Source: Nonomuraea turcica | Lineage (GTDB): Bacteria; Actinomycetota; Actinomycetes; Streptosporangiales; Streptosporangiaceae | NCBI RefSeq assembly: GCF_030718205.1 | Contig: NZ_JAUZQF010000021.1 | Span: 149,911-213,910 of the forward strand | Direction: 5' to 3' | Length of the DNA stretch: 64,000 nucleotides | Shown: positions 25,530-32,346 of the stretch, piece by piece | Layout of the letters: every line of letters starts with the position of its first letter | Position numbering within the stretch: the stretch's first letter is position 1 | The notes under the pieces: generated by a model | Seen by the model: the letters and a program-made list of their open reading frames with translations, nothing else | Told to the model about the DNA's origin: nothing | Databases searched by the model: none | Program-made: the position numbers and the translations under genes

Positions 25530-26081
25530 GTGACCCGTTCCTCCCTCACCACCCCGCCACACGGCGCCGGTGTGCCCGCGGCGCACCCCGACGCGCCGCC
25601 GGGCACCCACCTGGGCTCCCATTACAGCCGCTGCTTCGGGTGCGGCGATGACCACCCGACCGGCCTGCACCTCACGGCCAGGACCCCCGACGGCGCGACC
25701 GTCGAGGCCGAGTTCACGGTAGGGGAGGCGCACCAGGGCGCACCCATGCTGGCGCACGGCGGCGTGCTGGCCGCCGCCATGGATGAGGTCATCGGTATGT
25801 CTGTTTACCTGTTCCGCAAGCCCTATGTGACGGGACGGCTGGAGACCGACTACCTTCTCCCCGTTCCCGTGGGCACGACACTCCACCTGCGCGCCTGGTG
25901 CAACGGCATCGCGGGCAGGAAGGCGTACCTTGAGGCAGAGGGGCGCATCGGCGCCCCCGACGGACCGGTCGCCGTCCGCGCGGCAGCGCTGTTCATCGAG
26001 GTGAATATGGAGCACTTCGCCAAGCACGGCGACCTGGCCGCCATCGCCGCAGAGCACCAGGACTACGAGGTGAACCCTTGA
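25530..26081 (+). CDS. PaaI-family hotdog thioesterase
   Basis: A 183-residue single-hotdog acyl-CoA thioesterase. After a disordered N-terminus (1-30), CFGCGDDHPTGLHL opens the domain, GAPMLAHGGVLAAAMDEVIG is the catalytic helix region, and the core closes with VRAAALFIEVN. The GTG start is chosen by frame and the lack of conserved sequence upstream. It overlaps the dut TTG start by 4 nt, suggesting co-translation. The substrate is unknown. Confidence 0.85.
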   Translation: MTRSSLTTPPHGAGVPAAHPDAPPGTHLGSHYSRCFGCGDDHPTGLHLTARTPDGATVEAEFTVGEAHQGAPMLAHGGVLAAAMDEVIGMSVYLFRKPYVTGRLETDYLLPVPVGTTLHLRAWCNGIAGRKAYLEAEGRIGAPDGPVAVRAAALFIEVNMEHFAKHGDLAAIAAEHQDYEVNP

Positions 26082-26518
26082 GCAACGTGGAGGTCCTCAT
26101 CCACCGGCTCGACGCCGAGCTGCCGATGCCGTCCTATGCCCATCCGGGAGACGCGGGCGCCGATCTCTACGCGGCTGAGGACGTCGAGCTGCTGCCCGGC
26201 GAGCGGGCCGTGGTCGGGACGGGCGTGGCGATCGCCCTCCCCGACGGCTATGCGGCGTTCGTCCATCCGCGCTCGGGGCTGGCGGCCAGGCACGGGGTCA
26301 CCATGGTCAACGCGCCCGGCACGGTCGACGCCGGCTACCGGGGCGAGATCAAGGTGACGTTGATCAACACGGACGCCAAGGAGCCGTTCCGGCTCCAGCG
26401 CGGCGACCGCGTGGCGCAACTCGTGATCCAGCGGGTCGAGCGTGCGGCGTTCTCCGAGGTCGAGCGCCTGCCGGGCTCGGTGCGCGGCGCGAACGGCTTC
26501 GGATCGACCGGACGTTGA
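26078..26518 (+). CDS. dut: dUTP diphosphatase
   Basis: A 146-residue trimeric dUTPase that hydrolyses dUTP to dUMP and PPi, keeping uracil out of DNA. Motifs: GDAGADLYA (motif 1), PRSGLAARHG (2), GTVDAGYRGEIKV (3), RGDRVAQLVI (4) and RGANGFGSTG (5). The start is TTG overlapping the thioesterase stop, or GTG three codons later. It heads the conserved order dut, DUF3710, OB-fold, DUF3159 found also in Mycobacterium. Confidence 0.95.
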   Translation: MSNVEVLIHRLDAELPMPSYAHPGDAGADLYAAEDVELLPGERAVVGTGVAIALPDGYAAFVHPRSGLAARHGVTMVNAPGTVDAGYRGEIKVTLINTDAKEPFRLQRGDRVAQLVIQRVERAAFSEVERLPGSVRGANGFGSTGR

Positions 26519-26564
26519 CGGACGGGCCGTTCCGCGGCCCAAGCGAACAGGGAGAGTGACTAAA

Positions 26565-27215
26565 GTGTTCCGACGTCGTCGTCGGCATGAGCAGCCGGAG
26601 CAGGCGGCCGCGCACGAGCAGGAGCCTGCCGTCCCCACGCGGGAGTCCGGCCCCTGGGACGCCGACGAGCCTCACCCGGACACCGACAGGATCGACTACG
26701 GCGGGCTGCGGCTGCCGGACATCCCCGATTTCGACCTACGGCCGGCCACGGTCGGCGACCAGCACGTCAGCGTCGTCGTCCGCTACGACGACAGCATGCT
26801 GTCGCTGCAGGCGCTGGCCGCCCCGCGCAGTTCGGGCCTGTGGGACGATGTGAAGACCAAGATCCGGACGCAGGCGAAGGACCTGGAAGAGCGGGAAGGC
26901 CCGTTCGGCACCGAACTGAGCGGCGAGGTCAAGGCCGCCGACGGCACCGTCATGCCGGTCCGTTACCTCGGCATCGACGGCCCACGATGGCTCCTGCTGG
27001 CGCTGATCTCCGGCAAGGCCGCGCGCGACGAGGCGGTCTTCGAGGCGTTCGCCGACTTCATCAAGGATGTCGTGGTGGTCCGCGGCGACGAGCCGATGGC
27101 CCGGGAGGAGCCGATCCCGCTGCGCCGGCCCAATGAGCAGACCGGCGAGAAGGCCGAGGAGCGGCCCGGCTACGACCCCTTCCGACGAGGACCTGAAATC
27201 AGCGAGATTCGCTAA
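26565..27215 (+). CDS. DUF3710 family protein
   Basis: A 216-residue protein of DUF3710 (M. tuberculosis Rv2696c family). The first 45 residues are charged and probably disordered (Arg-rich, then Glu/Ala/Pro-rich). The folded part begins at DRIDYGGLRLPDIP and includes AAPRSSGLWDDVKTKIRTQ and GPRWLLLALISGKAARDE. The GTG start follows AGGGAGAG. Its role is unknown; conserved linkage with dut and the next two genes suggests a housekeeping or envelope function. Confidence 0.85.
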   Translation: MFRRRRRHEQPEQAAAHEQEPAVPTRESGPWDADEPHPDTDRIDYGGLRLPDIPDFDLRPATVGDQHVSVVVRYDDSMLSLQALAAPRSSGLWDDVKTKIRTQAKDLEEREGPFGTELSGEVKAADGTVMPVRYLGIDGPRWLLLALISGKAARDEAVFEAFADFIKDVVVVRGDEPMAREEPIPLRRPNEQTGEKAEERPGYDPFRRGPEISEIR

Positions 27216-27244
27216 GGGCTGACATTCGCATAGGCTGATTCATC

Positions 27245-27631
27245 ATGAGTACGGCAGAGCCCCCCAAACGCGGGGGATTGCGCGGCTTCTTCAGCCGGCT
27301 GGCATCCCCGCAGTCCGAGATCGAGGCCCAGGAGCTGCGGGAAGACGCCGATGAGGTCGGCGCGACGCCGATCGCGTCGTGTGGCGGCCGACGGCGCTTC
27401 TGCGTAGCGGGTACGCTACGTACGGTGACGCTGCGTCCAAGGGGCGGTGCCCCCGCTCTCGAAGCCGAGCTCTACGACGGGTCAGATGTCATCGACCTGG
27501 TGTGGCTCGGCCGCCGCAAGATCGCGGGCATCGAGCCCGGCCGCACGGTCAAGGCCGAGGGCCTGGTCAGCATGCAGGACGGGCGCAAGGTGATGTTCAA
27601 TCCACGCTACGAGCTGCGCCCAGGGAGTTGA
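27245..27631 (+). CDS. OB-fold nucleic-acid-binding domain protein
   Basis: A 128-residue protein. The C-terminal half (about 50-125) is an OB fold with strands CVAGTLRTVTLRP, EAELYDGSDVIDLVWLGRR and VKAEGLVSMQDGRKVMFNPRY, similar to the anticodon-binding/RecG-like OB domain of the Rv2694c family. The N-terminus is charged. The product possibly binds single-stranded nucleic acid. Its stop lies 4 bp before the DUF3159 start. Confidence 0.83.
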   Translation: MSTAEPPKRGGLRGFFSRLASPQSEIEAQELREDADEVGATPIASCGGRRRFCVAGTLRTVTLRPRGGAPALEAELYDGSDVIDLVWLGRRKIAGIEPGRTVKAEGLVSMQDGRKVMFNPRYELRPGS

Positions 27632-27635
27632 CCAG

Positions 27636-28307
27636 GTGAGTGCTGAGGCGGAAGAGGTCGCCCACGACACCGTGGAAGCGGCGGTGCGAGCGCAGCTCGC
27701 CAAGGCGTTGGGTGGGGTGCGCGGCATCCTCGAGGCGGCGATCCCGACGATCGCGTTCACGGTGTCCTGGATCTCCACCGAGGACCTCAAACTGTCGCTC
27801 ATCATCAGCATCTCGCTGGCGGTCGTGCTGCTGGTGGCCAGGATCGTGCAGCGGTCCAGCCCGCAGTTCGTGATCAACAGCTTGATCGGCATCGCGATCG
27901 GCTGGTTCTTCGCCAGCCGATCAGGCGACGCGAAAGACTTCTTCCTGCCCGGCATCCTGTGGAACGCCGCCTACATGGTGGGGATGCTGCTGTCGATCGT
28001 CACCCGGTGGCCGGTCGTGGGCTTCCTGATCGGCTCGGTCACCAACGACCCGACCGGCTGGCACAAGGATCCGGGCATCGTGAGGCTCTGCACGCGGCTG
28101 ACGTGGCTGCTCATGCTGCCGTGCGCGGTCAGGGTGGCGGTGCAGGGGCCGGTCTACCTGTTCGGCGGCGGGGACCAGGCGGTGGCGGCGCTCGGGGTCG
28201 CCAAGATCGCAATGGGCTGGCCGCTCCAGGTGGCCGCGCTCGCCGCGATGCTCTGGGTCCTGGGCCGCGGCCGCACTCCGATCAAACCCCCGGTCGCCCC
28301 AGCCTGA
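27636..28307 (+). CDS. DUF3159 membrane protein
   Basis: A 223-residue protein with about five hydrophobic segments matching DUF3159 (M. tuberculosis Rv2693c family). Conserved landmarks are GGVRGILEAAIPTIAF, QFVINSLIGIAIGWFFA, and FLIGSVTNDPTGWHKDP in the loop after segment 4. GTG start. Its function is unknown. The stop codon lies inside the terminator hairpin at 28301-28324. Confidence 0.85.
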   Translation: MSAEAEEVAHDTVEAAVRAQLAKALGGVRGILEAAIPTIAFTVSWISTEDLKLSLIISISLAVVLLVARIVQRSSPQFVINSLIGIAIGWFFASRSGDAKDFFLPGILWNAAYMVGMLLSIVTRWPVVGFLIGSVTNDPTGWHKDPGIVRLCTRLTWLLMLPCAVRVAVQGPVYLFGGGDQAVAALGVAKIAMGWPLQVAALAAMLWVLGRGRTPIKPPVAPA

Positions 28308-28324
28308 CGCCGCGCGGTCAGGCT
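28301..28324. terminator. bidirectional hairpin over both stop codons
   Basis: AGCCTGAC pairs with GTCAGGCT across an 8-nt loop. The left arm contains the TGA of the DUF3159 gene and the right arm contains the TGA of the convergent sigma-factor gene, so one hairpin ends both genes. Confidence 0.65.
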
Positions 28325-29577
28325 GACAGCGCGGCGGCGCGCTCCAGGAACAGCTCGCGCTCGCGTGCGTTCCGGGTCAGCTTGGCTGCGTGGCGGAACT
28401 CGGCGGCCGCCTCCTCCGCCCGCCCCAGCTTGGCCAGCAGGTCCCCGCGGACGGCAGGCAGGTGCGCGTAATCCCGCAGGGCGCGCTCGTCCCTGAGGGC
28501 GTCGGCGAGCTCCAGCCCGCGTGCGGGTCCGTAGGCCATGCCGACCGCGACCGCGCGGTTCAGCTCGACGATCGGCGAGGGCGTGAGGTGAGCCAGCAGC
28601 CGATACAGCGCGGCGATGCGCTCCCAGTCGGTGGCATCCGGCTTCAGCGCGCGGGCGTGGCAGGCGGCGATGGCGGCCTGGAGCCCGTACGGCCCGAGCG
28701 TGCCCAGATCCTCGGCGCGGCGCAGCGCGTCCAGACCACGACGGACGAGCAGCCGGTCCCACCGGCTGCGGTCTTGGTCGAGCAGGAGGATGGGGGAGCC
28801 GTCCCCGGCGGTTCTGGCCGGGATCCGCGAGGCCTGGAGCTCCATGAGCGCCAGCAGGCCGTGCACCTCGGGTTCGGCAGGCATGAGGCCGGCCAGGATG
28901 CGGCCGAGGCGCATGGCCTCCTGGCACAACGACGGGCGGATCCAGTCCTCGCCGGAGGTCGCCGCGTACCCCTCATTGAAGATCAGGTAGATGACCTCCA
29001 GGATGGAGGCCAGCCGTTCCGGTAGCTCGGCGGGCGGCGGCAGCTCGATGGGGATCTTCTGGTCGGCGAGGGTGCGTTTGGCGCGGGAGATGCGCTGGCC
29101 GACGGTGGGCTCGGGGACGAGGAAAGCGCGGGCGATCTCGGCGGTGGACAGGCCGCCGAGCAGGCGCAGGGTGAGCGCGAGCCGGCCCTCGGCAGGCACT
29201 GCGGGGTGGCAGGCGGTGAAGATGAGGCGGAGCAGGTCGTCGCCGATGTGATCGTCGAGGGCGTCGTCGAGCTCGGCTTCGGCCGTTTCCTGACGGAGCT
29301 CCATGTCGCGGCCCACCTCTTGCAGCTTGCGCTGGTAGGTGTCGCGGCGGCGGAACTGGTCGATGGCGCGGTGCTTGGCGGTGAGCGTCAGCCAGGCGCC
29401 CGGATTGTCGGGCACACCCTTGCGGGGCCACTCTTCGAGCGCCGCCACCAACGCGTCCTGGGCCAGCTCTTCGGCCAGGGCGAGGTCGCCCGTCATGCGG
29501 GCCAGGGCGGCGATGACGCGGGCGGACTCGATCCGCCAGACCGCCTCCACCGCCCGATGGGAATCGGCTACCGTCAT
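28318..29577 (-). CDS. ECF sigma factor with C-terminal TPR-like extension (ECF42 type)
   Basis: A 419-residue sigma factor. Region 2 (about 8-75) includes RMTGDLALAEELAQDALVAA and LTLTAKHRAIDQFRR; region 4 (about 115-165) includes LLGGLSTAEIARAFLVPEP. The remaining 250 residues form a helical TPR-like extension, the hallmark of the ECF42 group (DUF6596), which usually pairs with a YCII/DGPF protein instead of an anti-sigma factor. ATG at 29577 matches where conserved sequence begins. The DGPF protein lies just upstream, as expected. Confidence 0.88.
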   Translation of the reverse strand: MTVADSHRAVEAVWRIESARVIAALARMTGDLALAEELAQDALVAALEEWPRKGVPDNPGAWLTLTAKHRAIDQFRRRDTYQRKLQEVGRDMELRQETAEAELDDALDDHIGDDLLRLIFTACHPAVPAEGRLALTLRLLGGLSTAEIARAFLVPEPTVGQRISRAKRTLADQKIPIELPPPAELPERLASILEVIYLIFNEGYAATSGEDWIRPSLCQEAMRLGRILAGLMPAEPEVHGLLALMELQASRIPARTAGDGSPILLLDQDRSRWDRLLVRRGLDALRRAEDLGTLGPYGLQAAIAACHARALKPDATDWERIAALYRLLAHLTPSPIVELNRAVAVGMAYGPARGLELADALRDERALRDYAHLPAVRGDLLAKLGRAEEAAAEFRHAAKLTRNARERELFLERAAALSA

Positions 29578-29595
29578 GCGTCCTGAATACAGCAT

Positions 29596-29632
29596 CCGGC
29601 CGCGGACCCGCGCGTTCGCGGTCCGCGGCCGG
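29596..29632 (-). terminator. strong hairpin before the sigma factor gene
   Basis: CCGGCCGCGGACC pairs perfectly with GGTCCGCGGCCGG (13 bp) around an 11-nt loop. It separates the YCII gene from the sigma gene 19 nt downstream, so it may attenuate read-through rather than end the operon fully. Confidence 0.65.
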
Positions 29633-29647
29633 TGGGGTGCTGGGGTG

Positions 29648-30022
29648 TCAGGCCGGTGGGGCGAAGTCCGCCGGCGAGAACAGCCGCAGCACGTCCGCCT
29701 GGCCCTCCCATCCCAGCCACAGGTCACGGTGCAGCTTGATGAAGCGGGAGGTCCACTCCACGGCCTCTTCCTTGGTCTTGACCTCATACAGTGCGTAGCT
29801 GATCATTTCCTTGGCCTCGGCGAACGGCCCGTCGCTCACGGCCAGGCGGCCGCCGCTCACCTCGACCCGCGCCCCCTCGGAGCTGGGGGCCAGACCGCTC
29901 TGGTCGAGCAGGGCCCCGGCCTCGGTGGCCTCCTGGCCGAGTTTGAAGATGGCCTCCATGAGGTCGGCCGGCGGTGGCCCGTCGGGCTGGGCGGCGACCT
30001 TGAGCGTGACCAAGTAGCGCAT
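29648..30022 (-). CDS. YCII/DGPF-domain protein
   Basis: A 124-residue dimeric alpha-beta barrel protein of the YCII-related family. The DGPF signature is VSDGPFAEAKEMISYALYEV. These proteins are the typical genomic partners of ECF42 sigma factors and their regulon members; their biochemical role is not established. It sits between the DUF998 gene (52 bp upstream) and the sigma gene, reading the same way. Confidence 0.85.
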   Translation of the reverse strand: MRYLVTLKVAAQPDGPPPADLMEAIFKLGQEATEAGALLDQSGLAPSSEGARVEVSGGRLAVSDGPFAEAKEMISYALYEVKTKEEAVEWTSRFIKLHRDLWLGWEGQADVLRLFSPADFAPPA

Positions 30023-30074
30023 CGTGCGTTGCCTTTCTTCGTTGGGTGGGGACGTCAGGTCTTCGTAGGGGGAG

Positions 30075-30740
30075 TCAGGCGGTCTGGCGGGACAGGCTCA
30101 GCGACAGTAGCGACAGCCAGCTCCAGATCGCCACGATGCCGGCGATGAACGCCAGGTTGGCCCAGGCGACGCCGCCGCCGGCGGCGATGCCCGCGAACGA
30201 GCCGATGAAGAGCGTGCCGGTGACCCGGGAGTACAGGGCCCAGCCCTTGCGGTCCTCGCGGGCCTGCCGGGAGGCGATGACGAAGCAGGCCGCGGCCATG
30301 CACAGGAATCCGACGCCGCCGACGGCCATGTGCAGGGTCCCTGACAGGGTGACCGTGCCGGGGCCTTCGGGGGTTCCCGGGGGGAAGCCCATCGCGGGGT
30401 CGGCGGGGAAGATCGCGGCGCCGATCATGCTAGCCCCGAACGCGCCGACCAGGATCGGCGCCCAGCGCGCGCCGCGCCCGGGGGACAGGCTGCGACGCAG
30501 GCCGACGGCGGCGGCGATGGTGGCCAGCGCGGTGAGGACGAAGTTCGTGGTCTGGATCCAGCCGAGCTCGCCGTTGGCCAGGAAGCTCCAGGGGTGACGG
30601 GCCAGGTCGAAGCCCTCCCGGGTGAGCGCTTGCGCCAGGGCCACGATCACGTACGTGGGGCCGGCCACGATGCCGCAGCCGAGCAGCAGACGCCGGGTGG
30701 AGAGGGGGCGGGCGGGGGAGTGGGCAAGCTGCTGGGTCAT
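30075..30740 (-). CDS. DUF998 membrane protein
   Basis: A 221-residue protein with six hydrophobic segments matching DUF998. Landmarks: LLGCGIVAGPTYVIVAL (segment 1), AIFPADPAMGFPPGTPEG, and LHMAVGGVGFLCMAAACFVI. Starts at MTQQL, where conserved sequence begins; the open frame upstream is not conserved. It is the first gene of a leftward set with the YCII protein and ECF42 sigma, and is likely part of the same stress regulon. Function unknown. Confidence 0.82.
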   Translation of the reverse strand: MTQQLAHSPARPLSTRRLLLGCGIVAGPTYVIVALAQALTREGFDLARHPWSFLANGELGWIQTTNFVLTALATIAAAVGLRRSLSPGRGARWAPILVGAFGASMIGAAIFPADPAMGFPPGTPEGPGTVTLSGTLHMAVGGVGFLCMAAACFVIASRQAREDRKGWALYSRVTGTLFIGSFAGIAAGGGVAWANLAFIAGIVAIWSWLSLLSLSLSRQTA

Positions 30741-30885
30741 GGTCGTCAACCTCGCATCGGCGGGGCCGGCTCTTCCGGCCCACTGGATACGCTGCGAACG
30801 AGGCGAGGCGGTTTCGACACGCGCCCACAGATTTTTTGCAAGATTTTTGGTGGTCCGTAGTGCCGCTCGGCTGAGACGGCAAGAA

Positions 30886-30913
30886 GCGCCGCCAGGCGAG
30901 AACCTGGCGGCGC
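30886..30913 (-). terminator. terminator after the TrkA/RCK pair
   Basis: GCGCCGCCAGG pairs with CCTGGCGGCGC around a CGAGAA loop (11 bp), 28 nt beyond the stop of the second RCK gene, followed leftward by TTCTT. Confidence 0.85.
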
Positions 30914-30940
30914 TCGGCAGACCCCGGCGGGCGCCCTGCC

Positions 30941-31600
30941 CTAGTGCAGGGACAGGAGGTGGGCGAGCTCCTGCTCCACTTCCTGGTTGGCGACGAACAG
31001 CAGCTCGTCCCCCGCCTCCAGCGGATCGTCCGCGGTCGGCACCAGGACCCGGCCCTCGCGCAGGATCGCCACCAGCGCCGCGTCCACCGGCCACGGCACC
31101 GAGCCGGCTCGCTGGCCGACCACCGGCGCGTCCTCGGCCAGCGTCAGCTCCACCAGGTTGGCCTGGCCCTGGCGGAAGGTCATCAGGCGGACCAGGTCGC
31201 CGACGCTCACCGCCTCCTCCACCAGCGCGCTCAGCAGGCGCGGGGTCGAGACGGCCACGTCGACGCCCCACGACTCGTTGAACAGCCACTCGTTGTTGGG
31301 GTGGTTGATCCTGGCCACCACGCGGGGCACGCCGTATTCGGTCTTGGCCAGCAGCGACACGACCAGGTTGACCTTGTCGTCGCCGGAGGAGGCGACGACA
31401 ACGTGGCAGTTGTTGAGACCGGCCTCGTCCAGCGACGCGATCTCGCAGGCGTCGGCGAGCAGCCATTCGGCGCGCGGCACGCTGTCGATCTTGATGGCGG
31501 CGGGGTCGACGTCGATGAGCAGGACCTCGTGGCCGTTCTCCAGGAGCTCGGCCGCGATGGAACGGCCGACGGCCCCCGCTCCGGCGATGGCGATGCGCAT
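30941..31600 (-). CDS. TrkA/RCK potassium regulatory protein (CeoC-like)
   Basis: A 219-residue protein with an RCK_N Rossmann domain (MRIAIAGAGAVGRSIAAEL, nucleotide-binding GxGxxG near 7-12) and an RCK_C domain (about 135-219). Such subunits bind NAD(H), ATP or c-di-AMP and gate potassium transporters at the membrane. The ATG overlaps the upstream TGA by one base. M. tuberculosis has the same tandem pair, ceoB and ceoC (Rv2691, Rv2692), beside a homologous permease. Confidence 0.9.
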   Translation of the reverse strand: MRIAIAGAGAVGRSIAAELLENGHEVLLIDVDPAAIKIDSVPRAEWLLADACEIASLDEAGLNNCHVVVASSGDDKVNLVVSLLAKTEYGVPRVVARINHPNNEWLFNESWGVDVAVSTPRLLSALVEEAVSVGDLVRLMTFRQGQANLVELTLAEDAPVVGQRAGSVPWPVDAALVAILREGRVLVPTADDPLEAGDELLFVANQEVEQELAHLLSLH

Positions 31601-32265
31601 CACTGGTCCTCTTCCGGTGCCGCGGCGAGCACCTTGTTGATCCGGTCCATGTCGTTCTCGGCGGCGATGACGTGAAGCACATCGCCATCCTGGACCACGG
31701 TGTCCTCCGTGATGGTCACGGCCTCGCCCATGCGGTTGACGAAGGCGGCGCGCGTGCGGACGCGGCTCTCCAGGTCGGCGATGCGGGTGCCGATCCAGGT
31801 GGGATGGGCGGCGACCTCCGCCAGCACCACGGTGCCGGTGGGGTCGCGCCAGAGCGGCTCGGCGCCCTCGGGGAGGATGCGGCGCAGGATCTGGTCGGCG
31901 GTCCAGCGCACGGTCGCCACCGTGGGGATGCCCAGCCGCTGGTAGACCTCGGCTCGCCGGGGGTCGTAGATGCGGGCCACCACGGTGTCGACGCCGAACG
32001 TCTCGCGGGCCACGCGCGCGGAGATGATGTTGGAGTTGTCGCCGCTGGAGACCGCCACGAACGCTGTCGCGGACTCGACACCGGCCTCGGTGAGCACGTC
32101 GCGATCGAAGCCGACGCCCGTCACCCGCCGCCCCCGGAACCCGGCGCGCAGCCGGCGGAACGCCTGGGGGTTGCGGTCGATGATGGCGACGGAATGGCCG
32201 CTGTCTTCGAGGATGTGCGCGAGGGTCGAACCCACCCGGCCACATCCCATGATCACTATATGCAT
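31600..32265 (-). CDS. TrkA/RCK potassium regulatory protein (CeoB-like)
   Basis: A 221-residue RCK protein. The start MHIVIMGCGRVGSTLAHIL is chosen because GCGGGGGGAT lies just upstream; a start four codons earlier has no ribosome-binding site. The Rossmann domain has GCGRVG and an acidic end of strand 2 (AIIDRNP). The RCK_C part is at about 140-221. Co-transcribed with the second RCK gene and divergent from the APC permease, which it most likely regulates. Confidence 0.9.
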   Translation of the reverse strand: MHIVIMGCGRVGSTLAHILEDSGHSVAIIDRNPQAFRRLRAGFRGRRVTGVGFDRDVLTEAGVESATAFVAVSSGDNSNIISARVARETFGVDTVVARIYDPRRAEVYQRLGIPTVATVRWTADQILRRILPEGAEPLWRDPTGTVVLAEVAAHPTWIGTRIADLESRVRTRAAFVNRMGEAVTITEDTVVQDGDVLHVIAAENDMDRINKVLAAAPEEDQ

Positions 32266-32346
32266 ATCCCCCCGCATCTCGCGGTCGGCCGGTTGCTCGA
32301 CACCAGTATGGCCCCAGTGGGGACTCCCCTCGTTTAGCGCCTGCGT

